This document shows positions 8,638 through 17,119 of a DNA stretch of 61,211 nt, in pieces (the first letter of the stretch is position 1; the number at the start of each line of letters is the position of its first letter). Source of the stretch: Bacillota bacterium (lineage in GTDB: Bacteria; Bacillota; Limnochordia; Limnochordales; Limnochordaceae); assembly GCA_017577405.1 (NCBI GenBank), contig PIUA01000017.1, forward strand, positions 1-61,211, given 5' to 3'. A program made the translations under genes and the position numbers. The notes under the pieces are model-generated. The model had not been told where the DNA came from. It did no database searches and saw only the letters and a program-made list of their open reading frames with translations.

Positions 8638-10152
8638 ATGGCCAAGTATGTGGCTGCCATTGACCAGGGGACAACCAGCACCCGCTGTATCATCTTCGAC
8701 CGCGCCTCGAACATTGTCGCGGTGGCGCAGAAGGAGCACCGGCAGATCTACCCCCAGCCTGGCTGGGTGGAGCACGATCCCATGGAGATCTGGGAGCGGA
8801 CCCAGGAGGTGGTCCGGGAGGCCCTGCAGAAGGCGGGCATCACCGGCGCCGACCTGGCGGCCGTGGGCGTCACCAACCAGCGGGAGACCACGGTGGTCTG
8901 GGACCCCCGCACGGGCAAGCCTTACACCAACGCGCTGGTCTGGCAGGACACCCGGACCCAGGACATTGTCGATGAGCTGAGCGCCGACGGCGGCCCCGAC
9001 CGGTTCCGGGCCAAGGTGGGGTTGCCCATCTCCACCTACTTCTCGGGGACCAAGCTCCGCTGGATCCTGGAGAACGTGCCCGGCGTCCGGGCGGCGGCCG
9101 AGCGGGGGGAGGCCATCTTCGGCACCATCGACACCTGGCTCATCTGGTGGCTGACGGGGGGTCCGGGCAAGGGCGTCCACATCACCGACGTGACCAACGC
9201 CAGCCGGACCATGCTCATGAACTTGGAGACCCTGTCGTGGGATGATGAGATCCTGAACATCCTGGACATCCCCCGGCAGATGCTGCCCGAGATCCGGCCT
9301 TCCAGCGATCCCAACCTGTACGGAACCACCGATCCCAACGGCCCCTTCGGCGCGGCGGTGCCCGTCTGCGGCGACCTGGGCGACCAGCAGGCGGCCCTGG
9401 TGGGCCAGACGGGCTTCGACGTGGGTGAGGTGAAGAACACCTACGGCACCGGCTGCTTCGTGGTCTTCAACACGGGGACCCGGCGGGTGCCCTCCTTCAG
9501 CGGGCTCTTGACCTCGGTGGCGTACCAGTTCGGCCAGGACGCGCCCGTTTTCTGCCTGGAGGGTTCCATCGCCATCACCGGTGCGTTGGTCCAGTGGCTG
9601 CGGGACAACCTGGGCCTGATTAGCAAGTCCTCCGAGGTGGAGGACCTGGCCCGGACGGTGGAGGATTCGGGCGGCATCTACTTCGTCCCGGCCTTCTCAG
9701 GCCTCTTCGCCCCCCACTGGGACGGCAAGGCCCGGGGGCTCATCATCGGCATGACCCGCTACATCAACCGGGGCCACCTGGCCCGGGCGGTGCTGGAGGC
9801 GACCGCGTACCAGACCCGGGAGGTGCTGGACGCGATGCGGAAGGACTCGGGCGTGGAGCTGGCCCGGCTGAAGGTGGACGGCGGCATGGTGGTCAACGAG
9901 CTGCTCATGCAGTTCCAGGCCGACGTCGCCGGTATCCCCGTCATCCGGCCCAAGGTGGCGGAGACCACCTCTCTGGGCGCCGCCTACGCCGCCGGCTTGG
10001 CCGTTGGCTACTGGGAGAACCTGGAGGAGCTCCGCCAGTACTGGCAGGAGGACAAGCGTTGGGAGCCCCAGTGGGACGAGGCCCGGCGGGAGCGGGCGTA
10101 CCGGGGCTGGCTCCGGGCGGTGGAGCGGGCCAAGGGATGGCTTGAAGACTGA
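8638..10152 (+). CDS. glpK: Glycerol kinase GlpK
   Basis: Phosphorylates glycerol to sn-glycerol-3-phosphate with ATP. It has 504 residues, the usual size, and the FGGY-family phosphate loop DQGTTSTR at residues 9-16. The chosen ATG at 8638 follows GGAAGGAGGGG; the frame extends upstream into dhaL but without a better start. In low-GC Firmicutes a histidine in a YHFYG context is phosphorylated by HPr to activate GlpK. The equivalent stretch here, [16 protein letters not shown] near 223-238, has no histidine, so that form of PTS control seems absent. The product feeds GlpA and PlsY in the same cluster. Confidence 0.95.
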   Translation: MAKYVAAIDQGTTSTRCIIFDRASNIVAVAQKEHRQIYPQPGWVEHDPMEIWERTQEVVREALQKAGITGADLAAVGVTNQRETTVVWDPRTGKPYTNALVWQDTRTQDIVDELSADGGPDRFRAKVGLPISTYFSGTKLRWILENVPGVRAAAERGEAIFGTIDTWLIWWLTGGPGKGVHITDVTNASRTMLMNLETLSWDDEILNILDIPRQMLPEIRPSSDPNLYGTTDPNGPFGAAVPVCGDLGDQQAALVGQTGFDVGEVKNTYGTGCFVVFNTGTRRVPSFSGLLTSVAYQFGQDAPVFCLEGSIAITGALVQWLRDNLGLISKSSEVEDLARTVEDSGGIYFVPAFSGLFAPHWDGKARGLIIGMTRYINRGHLARAVLEATAYQTREVLDAMRKDSGVELARLKVDGGMVVNELLMQFQADVAGIPVIRPKVAETTSLGAAYAAGLAVGYWENLEELRQYWQEDKRWEPQWDEARRERAYRGWLRAVERAKGWLED

Positions 10153-10242
10153 AGTGGGTGAAGGCGGTGCCGGCTGGGACCGGCACCGCCTGGCCGGGTC
10201 CGGGGCCCGGCCCCGGACCCGGCCGGAAGGGAGGGAGCGCCT

Positions 10243-11439
10243 GTGGGGGGTGGTGGACCCCATGTGGTCGTGGTTGGGGCGGGCTCGACGGGTGCCGCCA
10301 TCGCGCACGATCTGGCCCTGCGGGGCTTCGCCGTGACGGTGGTGGAGCGGGGGGAGGTGGGCTCGGGCACCACCGGGCGGAACCACGGCCTGCTCCACTC
10401 GGGCGCCCGCTACGCGGTGACCGATCCCGTCGCCGCCCGGGAGTGCATCGAGGAGAACCTGATCCTGCGCAAGATCATGCCCGAAGGTCTGGAGCTGAAC
10501 GGGGGCTACTTCATCGCGCTCACCCCTGAGGACATGGACTTCCGCCAGACGTTCCTGGAAGGGTGCGAAGCCGCGGGCATCCCCACCCGGGAGCTGACCA
10601 AAGAGCAGCTCCTCCGGATGGAGCCCCGCCTCAGCCCCAAGATCCTGGGCGGGGTGATGGTCCCCGACGGGGTCTTTGAGCCCTACCGCTTCTGCCTCAG
10701 CTTCCTGGCGTCGGCCCAGGCCCGGGGGGCCCGGGTCCTTACCTACCACGAGGTGGAAGGGGTGCTGGTGGAAGGCGGGCGAACCCGGGGGGTGCAAGTG
10801 CGGGACCGGATCCGGGGCCGGGAGCTGACCATCACCGCCGATGCGGTGGTCAACGCGGCGGGCCCCTGGGCAGCCAAGGTGGCCGCGACGGCCGGCTGCC
10901 GGGTGCCCCTGATCCTGGCGCCGGGGGTGATGATCGCGGTGGGGGTCCGGTACAGCCACCGGGTGGTCAACCGGCTGGCGCCGCCGGGGGACGGCGACAT
11001 CATCGTGCCTCAACGCTTCACGTCCATGATCGGCACCACCTCCTGGACGGTGCAGGATGCCGATCTCATCCCCATCCCTCCCGACCACGTGGAGCGGATG
11101 ATGGACGCGGGTGAGGCCTTCTTCCCGGGCTTCCGGCGGCAGCCCAAGCGGGGCGTCTTCGCGGTGGCCCGGCCCTTGGTCGGGCCCGAAGAGGACCAGG
11201 CAGAGGGCGAGGGCTTCGAGCGGGCCGTGACCCGGGACTTTGCGTGCAAGCATCACGAGGCGGAGGGGGCGGCCGGTCTCTTCTCGGTGACGGGCGGGAA
11301 GACCACCACCTCCCGGTTGATGGCTGAGGCGGTGGTGGACCAGGTGGGCCGCTGGCTCGGCTTCGAGCGGCCCTGCCAGACCCGGACCGAGGTGCTCTTG
11401 CCGCCCCGGCGCTTCTTCACGGAGCGGGTGGTCTCATGA
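10243..11439 (+). CDS. glpA: Anaerobic-type glycerol-3-phosphate dehydrogenase flavoprotein GlpA, short form
   Basis: FAD enzyme oxidising G3P to dihydroxyacetone phosphate. The FAD-binding GAGSTG is at about residues 12-17, and GTTGRNHGLLHSGARYAVTD matches GlpA strongly. The protein ends at 398 residues, where E. coli GlpA (about 540) continues into a BFD-type [2Fe-2S] domain. That domain is missing here, and so is glpB. GTG at 10243 follows GGAAGGGAGGG. The end overlaps the SdhB-like gene by ATGA, indicating tight coupling. I infer that electrons leave FADH2 through the SdhB-like Fe-S subunit to a membrane heme/quinone module encoded next. Confidence 0.92.
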   Translation: MGGGGPHVVVVGAGSTGAAIAHDLALRGFAVTVVERGEVGSGTTGRNHGLLHSGARYAVTDPVAARECIEENLILRKIMPEGLELNGGYFIALTPEDMDFRQTFLEGCEAAGIPTRELTKEQLLRMEPRLSPKILGGVMVPDGVFEPYRFCLSFLASAQARGARVLTYHEVEGVLVEGGRTRGVQVRDRIRGRELTITADAVVNAAGPWAAKVAATAGCRVPLILAPGVMIAVGVRYSHRVVNRLAPPGDGDIIVPQRFTSMIGTTSWTVQDADLIPIPPDHVERMMDAGEAFFPGFRRQPKRGVFAVARPLVGPEEDQAEGEGFERAVTRDFACKHHEAEGAAGLFSVTGGKTTTSRLMAEAVVDQVGRWLGFERPCQTRTEVLLPPRRFFTERVVS

Positions 11440-12179
11440 GCTGGCGACTGACCCTGAAGATTCACCGTTGGCAGCCAGGGGATCGGGCCCCTTATTACGA
11501 TCACTTCACGGTGGAGGTGCCCGAGGAGGCGTATGTCCTGGACGCCATCGAGAAGGTGTGGGCCGAGCAGGACCGGAGCCTGGCCTTCCGCCACGCCTGC
11601 CACCACGCCTCGTGCGGCTCCTGTGGCCTGCGGGTGAACGGGCGGGAGAAGCTGCCGTGCATCACCCCCGTCACCGACTACCCCAACGGGTCCACCATCC
11701 AGATCGATCCCCTGCGCCACTTCCCCTTGGTGCGGGACCTGGTGGTGGACATGGGGCCCTTCTCCCAAGCGATGGAGGCGGTCCGCTTCTCCATCATCCG
11801 CCACGCGAGCGAAGGGGTGCCCGACGCCCGCTCCAGCGAGCCACCCATCCTCCCCGAAGAGGACCATGAGGCGACCCGGTTTGAGAACTGCCTCGAGTGC
11901 GGCCTCTGTGTCTCCGCCTGCCCCATCGCCGGCTCCGCGTTGAACTACCTGGGGCCGGCGGCCCTGGCGGCGGCGGAGCGGATGCTGGTGGAGCCCCGGG
12001 GGGTGGATCCCCTGGCCGTCTGGGAGGCCATCGACCACGACGATGGCCTCTGGCGGTGCCACGGCGCCTTTGAGTGCTCGGCCGCCTGCCCGTCGGAGGT
12101 GGACCCGGCCGCGGCCATCATGCGGCTCCGGCGGTACGGGCCCAAGGTGGGACAGGTTGCCCGTCAACAGAGGAGGTGA
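11436..12179 (+). CDS. SdhB/FrdB-like iron-sulfur subunit paired with GlpA
   Basis: Electron-transfer subunit, 247 residues, with the complete cysteine layout of succinate dehydrogenase/fumarate reductase Fe-S proteins. C55, C60, C63 and C75 (C-x4-C-x2-C-x11-C) bind [2Fe-2S]; C152, C155, C158 and C162 (CLECGLCVSACP) bind [4Fe-4S]; C208, C214 and C218 (CHGAFECSAACP) supply [3Fe-4S] and the last [4Fe-4S] ligand. It overlaps glpA by ATGA and is followed by two Sdh-type membrane anchors. No succinate dehydrogenase flavoprotein is nearby, so its natural partner is most likely GlpA. This differs from GlpC, which has two CCG domains and is not seen here. Confidence 0.88.
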   Translation: MSWRLTLKIHRWQPGDRAPYYDHFTVEVPEEAYVLDAIEKVWAEQDRSLAFRHACHHASCGSCGLRVNGREKLPCITPVTDYPNGSTIQIDPLRHFPLVRDLVVDMGPFSQAMEAVRFSIIRHASEGVPDARSSEPPILPEEDHEATRFENCLECGLCVSACPIAGSALNYLGPAALAAAERMLVEPRGVDPLAVWEAIDHDDGLWRCHGAFECSAACPSEVDPAAAIMRLRRYGPKVGQVARQQRR

Positions 12180-12184
12180 GGAGG

Positions 12185-12589
12185 GTGCCGAACGCGGACA
12201 AGGGGCGTGTCCCAGCGGAGCGGTCCCGTCGGGTGAGCCGGTGGTTCGATCCCCGGGGGATCGCACCGGGCCAGCTGGCCTTTGTCCTCCACCGGATCAC
12301 GGGGTTGGGGCTGGTCTTTTACCTCTACCTCCATCTGGCGGTCCTCAGCCTGCTCGCCCGGGGGCCCGAAGCCTGGGACCGGTTCATCGACCTGGCCAAG
12401 ACGACGCCCATCTTGATCCTCGACGTGGTCCTGATCTTCGGGTTGCTCTTCCACGCCCTCAACGGGCTCCGCCTGACGCTGGTCTCCCTCAACATGGGCG
12501 TCAGGCGCCAGACGGCCCTCTTCTGGGGGGCCGCCCTGGTGACGGTGGTTCTGACCGCCGTCGCCGGTTGGATGATCTTCCGCATGTGA
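12185..12589 (+). CDS. SdhC-like cytochrome b membrane anchor (G3P dehydrogenase complex)
   Basis: Membrane protein of 134 residues with three hydrophobic segments. The pattern LHRITGLGLVFYLYLHL near residues 35-51 resembles the HR-x-(S/T)-G quinone-site motif of SdhC, and H90-x3-G94-x-R96 (FHALNGLR) matches the axial heme b histidine motif of Sdh_cyt proteins. The GTG at 12185 stands eight bases after AGGAGG (12171-12176), which overlaps the end of the SdhB-like gene. It should anchor the Fe-S/flavin arm and pass electrons to menaquinone. That it serves G3P rather than succinate is inferred from the gene order. Confidence 0.82.
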   Translation: MPNADKGRVPAERSRRVSRWFDPRGIAPGQLAFVLHRITGLGLVFYLYLHLAVLSLLARGPEAWDRFIDLAKTTPILILDVVLIFGLLFHALNGLRLTLVSLNMGVRRQTALFWGAALVTVVLTAVAGWMIFRM

Positions 12590-12611
12590 TGGGGACGGGG
12601 GGCTGACGACC

Positions 12612-12977
12612 ATGGCGGAACAGAAGAGGCGTTCCAAGAGCCGCAGGGCCTTCTGGTGGCAGGTGATCTCCGGCGTCTTCCTGGTGGTCCTGGCCACGGT
12701 CCACATGGTGGCCAACCACTTCGTGGTGCCCGGAGGCCTGCGCACCTACGCCGATGTGGTGGCCTACATCGGCACCCCGGCCATCTTCCTTCTGGAGACG
12801 GTCTTCCTCATCATGGTGACCGTCCACGCCCTCTTAGGGGTGCGGGCCGTCCTCCTTGACCTGTCGCCGTCGGAGACGACGACCCGCCGCCTCGATCGCG
12901 TTCTGGTACTCTTAGGGGTGGTAACCATGATCTACGCGACGGGGCTGATGGCTGTGGTGGCCCGGGGTGGTCTCTGA
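12612..12977 (+). CDS. SdhD-like membrane anchor (G3P dehydrogenase complex)
   Basis: Second small integral membrane subunit, 121 residues, with three hydrophobic helices at about 15-33, 50-75 and 93-117. H72-x3-G76-x-R78 (VHALLGVR) repeats the likely heme-ligand motif seen in the preceding gene, and H31 and H36 sit at the end of helix one. The two anchors could thus hold one or two hemes b. The start ATG at 12612 lies 22 bp after the SdhC-like stop, with GGGGACGGGG upstream. The last gene of the glpA-sdhBCD-like set. Confidence 0.78.
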   Translation: MAEQKRRSKSRRAFWWQVISGVFLVVLATVHMVANHFVVPGGLRTYADVVAYIGTPAIFLLETVFLIMVTVHALLGVRAVLLDLSPSETTTRRLDRVLVLLGVVTMIYATGLMAVVARGGL

Positions 12978-13025
12978 CGGGCCCACGGAGGCTCTCCGCC
13001 CCGACCAACCGAGGAGGGACGACCG

Positions 13026-13559
13026 ATGAAGCTTGAGGGGCGCCGGGTGGCGGTGCTGGTGGCCGACGGCTTTGAAGACCTGGAATTCTGGGTGACGGTG
13101 ATGCGCCTGCGGGAAGAGGGCGCCGAGGTGACCGTCCTGGGCGAGCGGGCCGGGCAGCGCTTCCGGGGGAAGAACGGCCTGGAGGCCGTGGCCGACGCCT
13201 CCTATGAGGAGACGACCGCCGACGAGTGGGATGCCATCGTGGTGCCGGGCGGCTGGGCCCCCGACAAGCTCCGCCGCTCCGAGGCGGTGAAGACCCTGGT
13301 CCGGACGCTGAACGACCGCGGCCGGGTGGTGGGCCTCATCTGCCACGCCGGGTTGGTAGCCATCTCCGCCGGCATCGTCAAGGGCCGGCGGGCCACGGGC
13401 TCCCTGGGCATCAAGGACGACCTGATCAACGCGGGCGCCCAGTGGGTGGACGAGCCGGCCTTCCGGGACGGCAACCAAGTCTGGGGGCGGGTGGTGGCCG
13501 ACATCCCGGCCTTCTGCCGGGAGCTGGTCCAGGCCATCGCCGAGCAGCCCAAGGGCTGA
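13026..13559 (+). CDS. DJ-1/PfpI family protein (YhbO/PfpI-like)
   Basis: Cytosolic protein of 177 residues of the DJ-1/PfpI superfamily. The nucleophile elbow cysteine is C106 in LICHAG, followed by the conserved histidine H107, and an acidic residue lies in ADGFEDLEF near residues 15-23. Relatives act as glyoxalases that destroy methylglyoxal or as stress chaperones; reported protease and deglycase activities are debated. Placed between the G3P dehydrogenase genes and dhaM, it would suit removal of methylglyoxal formed from excess dihydroxyacetone phosphate. GAGGAGGGACG precedes the ATG, and dhaM starts five bases after the stop. Confidence 0.88.
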   Translation: MKLEGRRVAVLVADGFEDLEFWVTVMRLREEGAEVTVLGERAGQRFRGKNGLEAVADASYEETTADEWDAIVVPGGWAPDKLRRSEAVKTLVRTLNDRGRVVGLICHAGLVAISAGIVKGRRATGSLGIKDDLINAGAQWVDEPAFRDGNQVWGRVVADIPAFCRELVQAIAEQPKG

Positions 13560-13564
13560 GGCCT

Positions 13565-16147
13565 ATGGCGGGGCTGGTGATCGTCTCCCACAGCCATCGG
13601 CTGGCTGAAGGGGTGGTGGAGCTGGTCCGGCAAGTGGCCGGCCCCACCGTGCCCGTGGCGGCCGCGGGCGGGCTGGATGCGGAGCAGATCGGCACCAGCC
13701 CCGAGCGCATTCTGGAGGCCATCCGCCAGGTGGGCGAGGGCGACGTCCTGGTCCTGATGGACCTGGGGAGCGCCCTCCTCTCCGCGGAGATGGCCCTGGA
13801 GTTCCTCGCCCCTGAGGAGCGCCAGCGGATCCGCCTGGTGGCCGCGCCCCTGGTGGAGGGGGCGGTGGCCGCGGCCGCGGTCCTCGCCGCGGGAGGGGAT
13901 GTGGAGGGCGCGGTCCGGGAGGCGCGGGAGGCGCTCCGGCCCAAGCTGGACCACCTGGGCGAGGCGCCGGCGGGGGCAACGACGGTGGAGCCTGGCGGCG
14001 CCGAGGTGGTCCGGGTCGAGGTGGTGTTGCCCAACCCGGCGGGCCTGCACGCCCGCCCCGCGGGCCAGCTGGTCCGGGAGGCGGCCCGCTTCGACGCCCG
14101 GATCTGGGCCCGGAACAAGCGCCAGCCCCAACGAAGGGCGAGCCTGGCCAGCCTCAATGAGCTGGCCCTCCTCGACGCCCGCCAGCACGACACCCTCATC
14201 CTGGAGGCCTCTGGCCCCCAGGGCCGGGAGGCTCTGGAGGCGCTGGCCGCCCTGGTCCGGGCCGGCTTCGGCGAGATCGATCCGCCCGCCAGCCCAACAC
14301 CCGGCGGCGACCAGGAGGCGGGACTCGGGCCCGGGGGCGCGGCGGTGGCGGGGGCCGGGCCGGCGCCGGCGGAGGCCCCGGCACCTCCGGCGCCCGGCAC
14401 GGTACTGGAAGGGGTGGCCGTCACCCCGGGGGTCGCCTGGGGCCGGACCGTCCAGCGGCGCCGCGCCCAGGCTTGGACCCCTCAGGGGCCTGACCGGCCG
14501 CCCGAGGAGGAGTGGGCCCGCCTGGAGGCGGCCCTCCACCAGGTGGCCGCGGAGCTGGCGGCCCTCCAGGCCGGGGCGGACGCGGCCGAGGCGGCCGCCA
14601 TCTTCGAGGCCCAGGCCCTTTTCTTGCAGGATCCCATGCTGCTTGAACCGGCCCGGCGGGCGGTGGAGGCGGGCCAGCCGGCCGCCGTGGCGTGGCTGGA
14701 GGCGTGCCGGGCAACGGCCGCCGCCTACCGGGAGCTGGCCAACCCCCTCCTGCGCCAGCGGGCCGCGGACGTGGAGGATGTGGGCCAGCGGGTCTTCCGC
14801 CGCCTGACGGGGCAGGCAGCCGACCCCGCCGGGGAACGGCTGGAGCCCGGGACCATTCTCGTCGTTGACGAGCTCTGGCCCTCGGACGTGGCCTGGCTCC
14901 GGGACCAGCCGGTGGCGGCCGTCTGCGCCGCCCAGGGGGACCGGACCTCCCACGCGGCCATCCTGGCCCGGAGCCTCGCCGTCCCCGTCATCGTCGGGCT
15001 GGGGGCGGCCATCCTCCAGCTGCCCGAGGGGACCCCAGGGGCCGTTGACGGCCTCAGGGGGCGCTTCTATGTGGCCCCCGACGATGGGACCCTCCAGGCG
15101 CTGGCCCAGCGGGCCGCCCACTGGCAGGCCCTGGAACGGCGGGCCCGGAACGAGGCAGGCCAGCCCGCCGCGTTGCGGGGCGGCCGGCGGGTGGTGGTGG
15201 CGGCCAACGTGGGCACCCCGGAGGAAGCCCGGGAGGCCGCCCGTCTGGGGGCCGAGGGGGTGGGGCTCTTCCGTACCGAGGTCCTCTTCGTGGGCCGGCC
15301 CCAGCTCCCCGACACGGCCGCCCAGGAGGCCCTCTACCGCCAGGTGGCCCAGGCGGTGGCGCCCCATCCGGTGGTCCTCCGCACCTTGGATGTGGGGGGC
15401 GACAAGCCCCTGCCCCAGCTGGCCCCTGCCCAGGAGGCTAACCCTTTCCTGGGGGTGCGGGGGCTGCGGCTCACCCTGCAGGCGCCCCACGTGCTGGAAG
15501 GGCAAGTCCGGGCCGCGTTGCGGGTGGCCGCCGACCATCCCCTCCGCCTCCTCTTGCCCATGGTCTCCACCCTGGATGAGCTCCTCACCGTCCGGCGGCT
15601 GGTGGAGGGCTGGCGGGAGGAGCTGCAGGCCGAAGGGGTGGCGGTGCCGCCGGTGGCGCTGGGGATCATGGTGGAGGTGCCGTCGGCCGCTCTCGTCGCC
15701 GAGCGCCTGGCCCCCCACGCGGACTTCTTCAGCCTGGGCACCAACGACCTCACCCAGTACACCCTGGCCGCCGACCGGGGCAATCCGGGGGTGCGCCACC
15801 TGGCCGACGGGCTCCACCCGGCCGTCCTCCGCCTCATCGGGCAGGTGGTGGAGGCCGCCCGGGTCCACCGGCGCCCCGTCGCCGTCTGCGGCGAGCTGGC
15901 CTCCGATCCCGAGGCGATCCCCATCCTGGTGGGACTGGGCGTGGACGAGCTGAGCATGGTGCCCCAAGCCATCCCCACCGCCAAGGCCCTCATCCGCCAG
16001 CTGGAGGAGGCGGCCACCCGGGACCTGGCCCGGGAAGCCCTGGCCCTGGCCACGGCTGCGGAGGTCCGGGCGTTGGCACGCCAGTTTCTCGATGGGCTGG
16101 CTACCAAGGACGGGGAGGGGCCCGGCCGCCCGCCCGGCGGAGACTAG
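13565..16147 (+). CDS. dhaM: DhaM-HPr-enzyme I fusion, PEP-dependent phosphoryl donor for Dha kinase
   Basis: Multidomain protein of 860 residues. Residues 1-130 form the DhaM EIIA domain, with phospho-histidine H9 (VSHSHRLAEG). Residues about 148-235 are an HPr domain with H162 (NPAGLHARPAG). From about 280 to the end is enzyme I: H463 in GDRTSHAAI, FRTEVLF, LDVGGDKPLPQL, GIMVEVPSAAL, FFSLGTNDLTQYTLAADR and the C-terminal cysteine C775 in VCGELASDP. E. coli DhaM (about 470 residues) has only a truncated enzyme I. Here the PEP-binding half is present, so the chain could pass phosphate from PEP through H463, H162 and H9 to DhaL-bound ADP on its own. An alanine/proline linker lies at 235-280. 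Confidence 0.92.
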   Translation: MAGLVIVSHSHRLAEGVVELVRQVAGPTVPVAAAGGLDAEQIGTSPERILEAIRQVGEGDVLVLMDLGSALLSAEMALEFLAPEERQRIRLVAAPLVEGAVAAAAVLAAGGDVEGAVREAREALRPKLDHLGEAPAGATTVEPGGAEVVRVEVVLPNPAGLHARPAGQLVREAARFDARIWARNKRQPQRRASLASLNELALLDARQHDTLILEASGPQGREALEALAALVRAGFGEIDPPASPTPGGDQEAGLGPGGAAVAGAGPAPAEAPAPPAPGTVLEGVAVTPGVAWGRTVQRRRAQAWTPQGPDRPPEEEWARLEAALHQVAAELAALQAGADAAEAAAIFEAQALFLQDPMLLEPARRAVEAGQPAAVAWLEACRATAAAYRELANPLLRQRAADVEDVGQRVFRRLTGQAADPAGERLEPGTILVVDELWPSDVAWLRDQPVAAVCAAQGDRTSHAAILARSLAVPVIVGLGAAILQLPEGTPGAVDGLRGRFYVAPDDGTLQALAQRAAHWQALERRARNEAGQPAALRGGRRVVVAANVGTPEEAREAARLGAEGVGLFRTEVLFVGRPQLPDTAAQEALYRQVAQAVAPHPVVLRTLDVGGDKPLPQLAPAQEANPFLGVRGLRLTLQAPHVLEGQVRAALRVAADHPLRLLLPMVSTLDELLTVRRLVEGWREELQAEGVAVPPVALGIMVEVPSAALVAERLAPHADFFSLGTNDLTQYTLAADRGNPGVRHLADGLHPAVLRLIGQVVEAARVHRRPVAVCGELASDPEAIPILVGLGVDELSMVPQAIPTAKALIRQLEEAATRDLAREALALATAAEVRALARQFLDGLATKDGEGPGRPPGGD

Positions 16148-16208
16148 GCCCTGCCTTCGCCTGATCGTCCCGACCCCTGCAGGCTTCCGGAGGGAGCCCC
16201 ATCCTGCA

Positions 16209-16224
16209 GGAATCAACAGATTCC
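16209..16224 (+). repeat. Perfect 6-bp inverted repeat GGAATC-aaca-GATTCC upstream of plsY
   Basis: GGAATC (16209-16214) and GATTCC (16219-16224) flank AACA in an A+T-rich spot before plsY. A looser copy of the same words (GGAA then GATTC) follows at 16229-16239. TATCTT at 16241-16246 could be a -10 element, but the spacing to TTCCTA (14 bp) is short. It may be an operator or a short hairpin; the function is unknown. Confidence 0.35.
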
Positions 16225-16277
16225 TATGGAAACTGATTCGTATCTTCTCTGGAGCGATCAGGCGAAGGGTGGGGGCC

Positions 16278-16868
16278 ATGGCGTGGAGCATTTGGCTGGC
16301 CCTGGCGGCGGCCAGCTATCTGATCGGTTCGATCCCTTTTGCCTTCTTGGTGGGTAAGCTGTGGACGGGGATTGACATCCGCAAGGGCGGCAGCGGCAAC
16401 GTGGGCGCCACCAATCTGTTCCGGCTGGCGGGCTGGGGGCCGGGGCTCCTTGGCTTCCTCCTTGATTTTGCCAAGGGCTTTGGCCCGGCCCTGGCGGGGC
16501 TGCACCTGGGCGGCCCGGTGGGCGGTTTGCTCATCGGTTTGGCCGCCGTCGCCGGGCACAACTGGTCCGTCTACCTCCGGGGCCGGGGCGGGAAGGGGGC
16601 CGCCACCAGCCTGGGCGTCCTCGTGGCGGTGGCCCCCGTGGGCGCCCTGGTGGCCGTCGCTCTCTTTGTGCTGGTGGTCTTGGCCACCCGGTACGTCTCC
16701 TTGGGTTCCATGACCGCCGCCGCGTCCGCTCCCGTCACCCTCTGGCTCCTCGGCGCGGGGCGGGCGGAAGTCCTCATCGCGGCCCTCCTCACCGTCATCT
16801 TGGTCCTCCGGCATCGGTCCAACATCGCCCGGCTGTTGGCGGGCACCGAGAACCGGGCCAACTACTAG
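16278..16868 (+). CDS. plsY: Glycerol-3-phosphate acyltransferase PlsY
   Basis: Integral membrane enzyme that moves the acyl group from acyl-phosphate to position 1 of G3P, starting phospholipid synthesis. It has 196 residues and five hydrophobic segments. The conserved motifs are visible: GSGNVGATN near residues 38-46, [18 protein letters not shown] near 93-110, and [14 protein letters not shown] near the C-terminus. I chose the ATG at 16278 with AAGGGTGGGGG upstream, because the longer frame begins inside dhaM. Its place at the end of the glycerol island links G3P production directly to membrane lipid synthesis. Confidence 0.94.
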   Translation: MAWSIWLALAAASYLIGSIPFAFLVGKLWTGIDIRKGGSGNVGATNLFRLAGWGPGLLGFLLDFAKGFGPALAGLHLGGPVGGLLIGLAAVAGHNWSVYLRGRGGKGAATSLGVLVAVAPVGALVAVALFVLVVLATRYVSLGSMTAAASAPVTLWLLGAGRAEVLIAALLTVILVLRHRSNIARLLAGTENRANY

Positions 16869-17119
16869 CCGGGCCCGGGCGGAGAGCAGGAGTCGGCCTG
16901 GAAAAAGGGGAATCCCCTAGGAGCCTTACGGGGCACGAAAGGGGAGCCAGGGGACCGGGCCGGGCGGTGGCGGACCGCCATGGCCGCCGGGAGGCCCCGG
17001 AGCGCCTCGAGGGACGGGATGGTCCGGGGGCTCGCCGTCGGGCCGCCGAGTCGGCGGTCCGTCCCCGGGACAAACTGGCGTCGGGGAGCCTGGGCGAACC
17101 ACGGAAGGGTGAGGTCCTG

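Noticed and set aside
12242-12262. tRNA T-arm-like GGTTCGATCC
   Set aside because: Lies inside the SdhC-like coding sequence (RWFDPRG), and no acceptor or anticodon arms surround it.
13202-16291. 1029-residue minus-strand ORF opposite dhaM
   Set aside because: High-GC antisense shadow: rich in Gly/His/Gln/Arg with no domain, covering well-conserved plus-strand PTS domains.
16905-16925. GGGG-AATC-CCCC hairpin with an A-run, terminator-like on the minus strand
   Set aside because: No minus-strand gene ends there, and on the plus strand the run is adenines ahead of the stem.
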